A stretch of DNA of 10,703 nucleotides from the NCBI GenBank assembly GCA_022844585.1, contig JALHLM010000177.1, positions 1-10,703 on the forward strand, in the 5' to 3' direction. This document shows positions 7,623-10,703 of this stretch, one piece after another. The translations under genes were made by a program, and so were the position numbers. The notes below the pieces were generated by a model. The model saw only the letters and a list, made by a program, of their open reading frames with translations. It was not told the DNA's origin and did no database searches. Positions within the stretch are counted from its first letter, which is position 1. Each line of letters begins with the position of its first letter. Origin of the DNA: Pirellulales bacterium (GTDB taxonomy: Bacteria > Planctomycetota > Planctomycetia > Pirellulales > JALHLM01).

Positions 7623-7931
7623 TTATGGCTCAAGTATCCGCTCACGAACGGCCCTCTCGCGGGACGCGGCATCCTCAAGCGCCGCTTCACACTCGGCGAG
7701 TTCATGCTCACAGGCCTCCGCGTCGTGGGCATGACGTGCAGTGCGCTCCCGTAGCTCGGCTGCATGTGCCTCGGAGCGGGCATTCGGAATCTCGCCCCGG
7801 CGCTCCTTCAACACTCGAAGCTGTGAAGTCGTTTCGGTCAGCGCGGACAGTAGCTCTCGGTCCGCGCGCGATTCGATCAGCTGCTCGCGTGCGTCCTCCG
7901 CCCGGCGTTGACCAGCCACGACCTGCGACAA
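7623..7931 (-). CDS. Coiled-coil hypothetical protein, possibly a gene fragment
   Basis: A 102-residue frame from a TTG at 7931 to a TAA at 7625-7623. The frame stays open upstream to a TGA near 8051 but has no better start, so the true 5' end may be lost. The product is rich in Glu, Arg and Ala with leucine spacing typical of coiled coil, for example LLSALTETTSQLRVLKERR and HELAECEAALEDAASRER. Codon use (GAG, GCG, CGC, CTG) is coherent, which argues that it is or was coding. Such helical tails occur in recombinases and many other proteins, so no function can be given. It lies downstream of the broken recombinase, in the same direction, and may belong to the same decaying element. Confidence 0.4.
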   Translation of the reverse strand: MSQVVAGQRRAEDAREQLIESRADRELLSALTETTSQLRVLKERRGEIPNARSEAHAAELRERTARHAHDAEACEHELAECEAALEDAASRERAVRERILEP

Positions 7932-8026
7932 GCGGCCATGCGCGGCGCGACTGTGGCCACGTGCCGTCGCTCCGCTTGCTCGAAACCTGGTCCGTACACG
8001 GATCGCATCATACGGAAAGTCCAGAA

Positions 8027-8041
8027 GGGATTCGAACTCCT
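8027..8041 (-). other. tRNA T-arm-like sequence (possible attachment site trace)
   Basis: Read on the minus strand, the segment AGGAGTTCGAATCCCTT (8041-8025) has a T-loop (TTCGAAT) flanked by a 5-bp stem with one mismatch and one wobble. No matching 5' half, anticodon arm or CCA is present, so this is not a tRNA gene. A 3' tRNA fragment near a recombinase is what an integration site would leave. Chance similarity is quite possible. Confidence 0.22.
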
Positions 8042-8076
8042 GCTGAATTCATCGGGAATTCCTAGATTCGCAATTG

Positions 8077-8187
8077 AAAAGCGGCGCATAATCCGGCGCA
8101 GTCGTTGCTCAAGAGTGCGTCACGGCCGCAGTATTGTCTTCCTCGGCCCAGCGGAAACTGCCGGCGACGAACCATGCGGGATTGTAA
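8077..8187 (+). pseudogene. Decayed copy of the SGA-x-SGA ... LPAT coding motif
   Basis: The plus frame reads KSGA, stop, SGAVVAQ, 12 further residues, then SAQRKLPATNHAGL and two stops (8185, 8188). Aligned with the open frame ending at 9708 (ESGAESGAVGA ... AAWPTLPATMRAGI), the SGA pair and the LPATxxAG block match with the same spacing, give or take two codons. The first stop is TAA at 8089 where the other copy has GAA. This shows two relatives of one sequence, one inactivated. The remaining stretch to 8333 shows only a 48-codon minus-strand frame (8255-8109) that I cannot support. Confidence 0.5.
8078..8102 (+). repeat. 25-bp direct repeat, copy 1
   Basis: Matches 9566-9590 at 24 of 25 positions. 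Inside each copy the 7-mer CGGCGCA occurs twice, 12 bp apart. The two copies are 1488 bp apart in the same orientation and enclose the whole HTH-recombinase region. Confidence 0.8.
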
Positions 8188-8333
8188 TAGCCGCTTCGCC
8201 CCGAGTACGTGTGCCTGGCTTGAGGGCGATGAACCTTCTTGCCACTATCCTTCATTCCGCTTGTTGGGCACAGAGTTACTTGATCAGGTCAGATTTAACG
8301 CCCCAGGGAGCTTAATTGGCGCGTGATCGCCGA

Positions 8334-9278
8334 TCAAGTTGCGAGGAACTTCCCTCCTACCTCGCGACGCCGGGCGGCACTGGCCGGACTGAAAACGTAC
8401 GTGTCCAGCTCAGTCCCGAGGCCTTCGATGAGCGGGCGCAGGATGGCCCTCGCCCGCGGGCCGAGAGTTTTTCTGAAGCGATGTCCAAGATGCTGCGTTT
8501 TGTGTCGCTGCGGCGTGTACACCCACTTTCGGTCCCTCATATCGATTTCCGACCGTCGCATGTCGCAGACGTTACTAGAGCGCATCCCTGTCACGCGCTG
8601 AAGCTGGACCATTGCTCTCACAGGCGGCGTGACGTAGGGCAGCGTAGCTTCGACCCAATAGTCCGCCACCGGCTCAACCGGTGCTGTTTCGCGCGCCGCG
8701 CGCCGCCCTGCTTTTAGATTCTTGGTCTTGATGACGCGAAACGCGACAAGCTCGGGGACAATTTCCTCCTCCATGCCCCATGCGAAAACTTGCTTGACGT
8801 GGCCGACCAGCTTGTTGATGTACGTGCGCGAAGCCCCGCCTTCGATCAGCCGCTCTCGGAAGGCCCTCACCTGCGCACGCCCAAAACTCGCGACGGGCAT
8901 GCGGCCGAATTGGCGCGTTAGCCTCTTGATCGACTGGCGCAGGTTTTCGAAATGCGCTGTGGGCCCCCTGCCGTCTCGATAGCATTGCTCGGCCCATTGC
9001 CAGAATCGCCACAACAACTGGTCCAGCAAGAATTCGCCATCCCGTACTACGGTCGGCGACACCTCGGGGGTCTCGACGGCTTCTTCCTGGTCGGCAGGCT
9101 GGTTGTCGGTGGCGAGCTGCGCCAAGCGGTTAAAGTAGCTCTGGCGGCTCTCAGCGGCGCCGTACGCGCCAAGGTATTCGCGCCGCCCTTGAACTTCGAT
9201 GAAGGCCTTACCTGATGGGGCGTGCAGCCGGTATTTCGGCGTGCGCTGTCTCGTTCGTCCGAGCTTTGCGGCGGCCTT
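8334..9278 (-). pseudogene. Tyrosine recombinase (phage-type integrase), broken at both ends
   Basis: The frame is open from just after an amber codon (9281-9279) to the TGA at 8334, 314 codons. It opens KAAAKLGRTRQRTPKYRLH, then SGKAFIEVQGRREYLGAYG, the N-terminal arm-type DNA-binding segment typical of planctomycete integrases. A SAM-like core-binding domain follows (RQSIKRLTRQFG ... INKLVGHVKQVFAWGMEEEIVP), then catalytic box I (VTGMRSSNV; Arg codon 8582-8580) and the beta-hairpin lysine (PQRHKT; codon 8501-8499). It stops soon after DTYVFSP, so the HxLRH box, the later His/Trp and the nucleophilic Tyr are all missing. No ATG, GTG or TTG occurs before a TTG at 9125, which would discard the N-terminal segment. 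I read it as an inactive remnant that once would have cut and rejoined attachment sites. Confidence 0.85.
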
Positions 9279-9392
9279 CTAGACCATGGTGCGCGAGATG
9301 TTGAGCCGGCGGCTAATCTCGCGCTGCGAGAGATTCGCATCGCGCAACAACGATTCAAGCTCCGCCTGAGTCTTCTGGTTTTTCGAGGGCAT
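9279..9392 (-). CDS. Short helix-turn-helix ORF in frame with the recombinase
   Basis: A 37-residue frame from the ATG at 9392: MPSKNQKTQAELESLL, then LSQREISRRLNISRTMV and an amber codon. SQREISRRLNISRTMV is a clear helix-turn-helix, of the type seen at the start of resolvase-like and transposase-associated proteins. The stop falls inside the recognition helix, and the codons after it (KAAAKLGR) would complete that helix in the same frame before the recombinase begins. So this is probably the N-terminus of a former HTH-recombinase fusion cut by a nonsense mutation. The alternative is a separate small HTH gene of the sort planctomycetes often place before integrases. No strong ribosome binding site is seen. 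Confidence 0.6.
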   Translation of the reverse strand: MPSKNQKTQAELESLLRDANLSQREISRRLNISRTMV

Positions 9393-9486
9393 CGGTGGCC
9401 TGCAGAGCCACTCCGGTGATGGTCGTAACCGGATTGGCTTTTTCTGAGCCACACTGCCCAAGAAAGGCAGGACGCAAATCGTTGCG

Positions 9487-9708
9487 ATGGCAACGGTTGC
9501 GGAAGTGGGCGATAAAGGAAGCGAACACCCAGCGTATTTCTCGAGAAAAACGGGGATCGCGGCCGAAAGCGGCGCAGAATCCGGCGCAGTTGGCGCTCGG
9601 GACGTCTGGTTGGCCCCTGATTTGGCGGCGGTTGTCGCAGCATGGCCAACGTTGCCGGCAACAATGAGGGCGGGCATCCTGGCGATGATCCAAAGCGCGG
9701 CAGGTTAG
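9487..9708 (+). CDS. Small protein with SGAESGA and AAWPTLPATMRAGI motif
   Basis: A 73-residue frame from an ATG at 9487, open upstream only to a TGA near 9446, so a longer 5' part is absent. It reads FSRKTGIAAESGAESGAVGAR, split here as a repeated SGA element, then APDLAAVVAAWPTLPATM and RAGILAMIQSAAG. The PDLAxVVxAWPTLP...RAGIxAM pattern resembles short planctomycete proteins I recall beside integrases, where it acts as a C-terminal helical module of unknown role; this recollection is unverified. It runs opposite to the recombinase, starting about 95 bp from the HTH start. A decayed relative lies at 8077-8187. No good ribosome binding site is visible, so it may itself be a fragment. Confidence 0.5.
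   Translation: MATVAEVGDKGSEHPAYFSRKTGIAAESGAESGAVGARDVWLAPDLAAVVAAWPTLPATMRAGILAMIQSAAG
9566..9590 (+). repeat. 25-bp direct repeat, copy 2
   Basis: Partner of 8078-8102, with one difference (G9577 against T8089). In this copy the repeat encodes the ESGAESGAV segment without interruption. Confidence 0.8.
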
Positions 9709-10021
9709 GCGCTTGGGCACGTCCTCTCCGCACGACTATTTCCGCAACGCTGCGAGTCCGATTGAGTCCGGCAAATCGCCAGAAGACCGTTCTCATGTCT
9801 ATTGCCGGACGCCAGGATCGAACCGAGCGCCCGATAGGTCATGCCCTCGATGCACGCTTCCGCGCAAGGGGCTCCCAGAGATCAAAAACCATGTCCAGCT
9901 AAGGACTTAATGGACGTCGGCCGGTCGCGCATTGTCGACGCGCCGCGAAAATCTCAAAAAAAGTCTCCTCAGCGCGGCCGCTTCCGGTCATGTTTGGGGG
10001 CTATTACTGGGAGACAAGCAA
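9709..10021. other. Leader region of the second sigma gene, otherwise empty
   Basis: These 313 bp hold no convincing gene. GGATCGAACC (9815-9824) looks weakly like an antisense tRNA T-loop but has no tRNA body. The sigma factor frame stays open back to a TTG at 9932, but the ribosome binding site at 10009-10014 favours the later ATG. The promoter of the second sigma-led operon should lie here; I see no clear consensus. Confidence 0.45.
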
Positions 10022-10642
10022 ATGCACGCCGTGGCCAATTCAAATCCCAGCAAGTTGATCGACCGCGCCCGTCGCGGAGACGAGCAGGCGTTGGGCGAGC
10101 TGCTGGGGCTGTATCGAAACTATTTGAAGCTGCTCGCCCGCTTGCAGATTTCGCGCCGCCTGCAGCAAAAGCTGGACGCCTCGGACGTCGTGCAGGAACT
10201 GCTCCTCAAAGCCCATCAGGCGTTTGGCACGTTCCGCGGCGGATCGGAAACGGAACTCCTGGCCTGGCTCCGGCGGATCTTGGCGACGTCACTGTCCAAG
10301 GCCAGCCGCCGCTATCACGGCACGCAACGGCGAAATCTCGACCTGGAGCGCGATCTGGAGCAGGAACTCAACGAAGCCTCGCACGCGCTCGACGGCAAAC
10401 TGGTGCAGGGCCACTCCCCCAGCCATTCCGCGATTCGCCGCGAGCAAGGCGTACTGCTGGCCGACGCCCTCGCCAAGTTACCGGCCGACTACCGGGAAGC
10501 AATCGTCTTGCGATCGCTGGAATCCCTCTCCTTTCCGGAAGTCGCGGAACTGATGGAACGCAGCGTCGAAAGTGTTCGCAAACTCTGGACACGCGGCCTT
10601 GGCATGCTGCGCAAGGCCGCGGAGGTGACCGATGAACAATAA
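10022..10642 (+). CDS. ECF-type RNA polymerase sigma factor (second)
   Basis: A 206-residue protein. The ATG at 10022 is chosen because GGGAGA lies 7 nt upstream and the product opens MHAVANSNPSKLIDRARRGDEQALGE, a normal sigma region 2 start; extending to TTG 9932 adds 30 residues without family character. Region 2 includes LDASDVVQELLLKAHQAFGTF and LLAWLRRILATSLSKASRRY (split from one block), region 4 LAKLPADYREAIVLRSLE then SFPEVAELMERSVESVRKLW. The SDVVQE core and the long charged linker (about residues 100-145) differ from the sigma factor at 3940-3329, so they belong to different ECF subgroups. Its end overlaps the next gene by 11 bp, pointing to translational coupling with the product that may control it. 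Confidence 0.93.
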   Translation: MHAVANSNPSKLIDRARRGDEQALGELLGLYRNYLKLLARLQISRRLQQKLDASDVVQELLLKAHQAFGTFRGGSETELLAWLRRILATSLSKASRRYHGTQRRNLDLERDLEQELNEASHALDGKLVQGHSPSHSAIRREQGVLLADALAKLPADYREAIVLRSLESLSFPEVAELMERSVESVRKLWTRGLGMLRKAAEVTDEQ

Positions 10643-10703
10643 CGCATCCCCGTTCGCCCTGAACCATGTGGGCAACCGCGCCCTTTCCGGCAGCGCGCAT
10701 GAC
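10632..10703 (+). CDS. Start of an unidentified gene coupled to the second sigma factor (partial)
   Basis: The ATG at 10632 lies 6 nt after GGAGG (10621-10625), the best ribosome binding site in the window, and within the last codons of the sigma factor gene. Only 24 codons are visible (MNNNASPFALNHVGNRALSG and four more). They show no domain. By analogy with the first cluster and with planctomycete sigma-kinase pairs it may be a Ser/Thr kinase, but that is inference from position. Confidence 0.7.
   Translation, partial: MNNNASPFALNHVGNRALSGSAHD

Noticed and set aside
8109..8255. 48-codon minus-strand frame with an aromatic segment (GYYNPAWFVAGSFRW)
   Set aside because: It looks somewhat protein-like but has no spaced ribosome binding site and lies antisense to the decayed SGA copy; too short to support.
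7908..8315. 135-codon plus-strand frame through the first direct repeat
   Set aside because: It reads the repeat in a different frame from the SGA...LPAT motif and has no recognisable domain.
9047..9796. 249-codon minus-strand frame across the recombinase start
   Set aside because: A shifted frame of the HTH-recombinase region; the integrase motifs appear only in the neighbouring frame.
9841..10635. 264-codon plus-strand frame overlapping the second sigma factor
   Set aside because: A different frame of a well-supported sigma gene; Arg/Pro/Gly-rich with no domain and no ribosome binding site.

Overview
The window looks like a high-GC planctomycete chromosome, probably of the Pirellula/Rhodopirellula type. 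The evidence is an ECF sigma factor gene followed directly by a large Ser/Thr kinase-TPR gene, three proteins whose N-terminus carries the planctomycete LESR/LENR export-type motif, DUF4214 domains, and a planctomycete-type tyrosine recombinase. Identifications rest on motif reading of translated frames; no database search was possible.

Layout. Positions 1-3940 hold a minus-strand cluster: an ECF sigma factor (3940-3329), a membrane-anchored Ser/Thr kinase with TPRs (3320-366) and the start of a LESR-type protein that resembles the front of a matrixin-like metalloprotease (311 to the window edge). The three are closely spaced and probably one operon. A 267-bp divergent intergenic region with three short palindromes separates it from two plus-strand paralogues (4208-5128 and 5257-6819). 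Each paralogue has a LENR/LESR N-terminus and about ten 21-22-residue acidic G-x-x-D repeats. The second also carries about four DUF4214-type units. A 34-bp perfect palindrome follows it and probably ends the transcript.

Positions 6866-10021 are sparsely coding and look like a decayed integration site. They hold a small hypothetical gene, a coiled-coil ORF, a tyrosine recombinase broken at both ends, a 37-residue helix-turn-helix ORF whose stop codon interrupts what reads as one HTH-recombinase frame, and two copies of a sequence encoding an SGA-x-SGA ... LPAT motif. One copy is open and one carries stops; they flank the recombinase. The copies share a 25-bp direct repeat with one mismatch, and that mismatch creates a stop codon in the decayed copy.

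From 10022 a second ECF sigma factor of a different subgroup begins. It overlaps the start of a further gene (10632 to the end) that has an excellent Shine-Dalgarno sequence; by position this may be another kinase, but too little is visible to say.

Working hypothesis: the window holds two sigma-led signalling modules, one of them with a kinase in view, around a set of exported repeat proteins, with a degraded integrase island between them. Regulation of the repeat proteins by the neighbouring sigma factor is inferred from position only.
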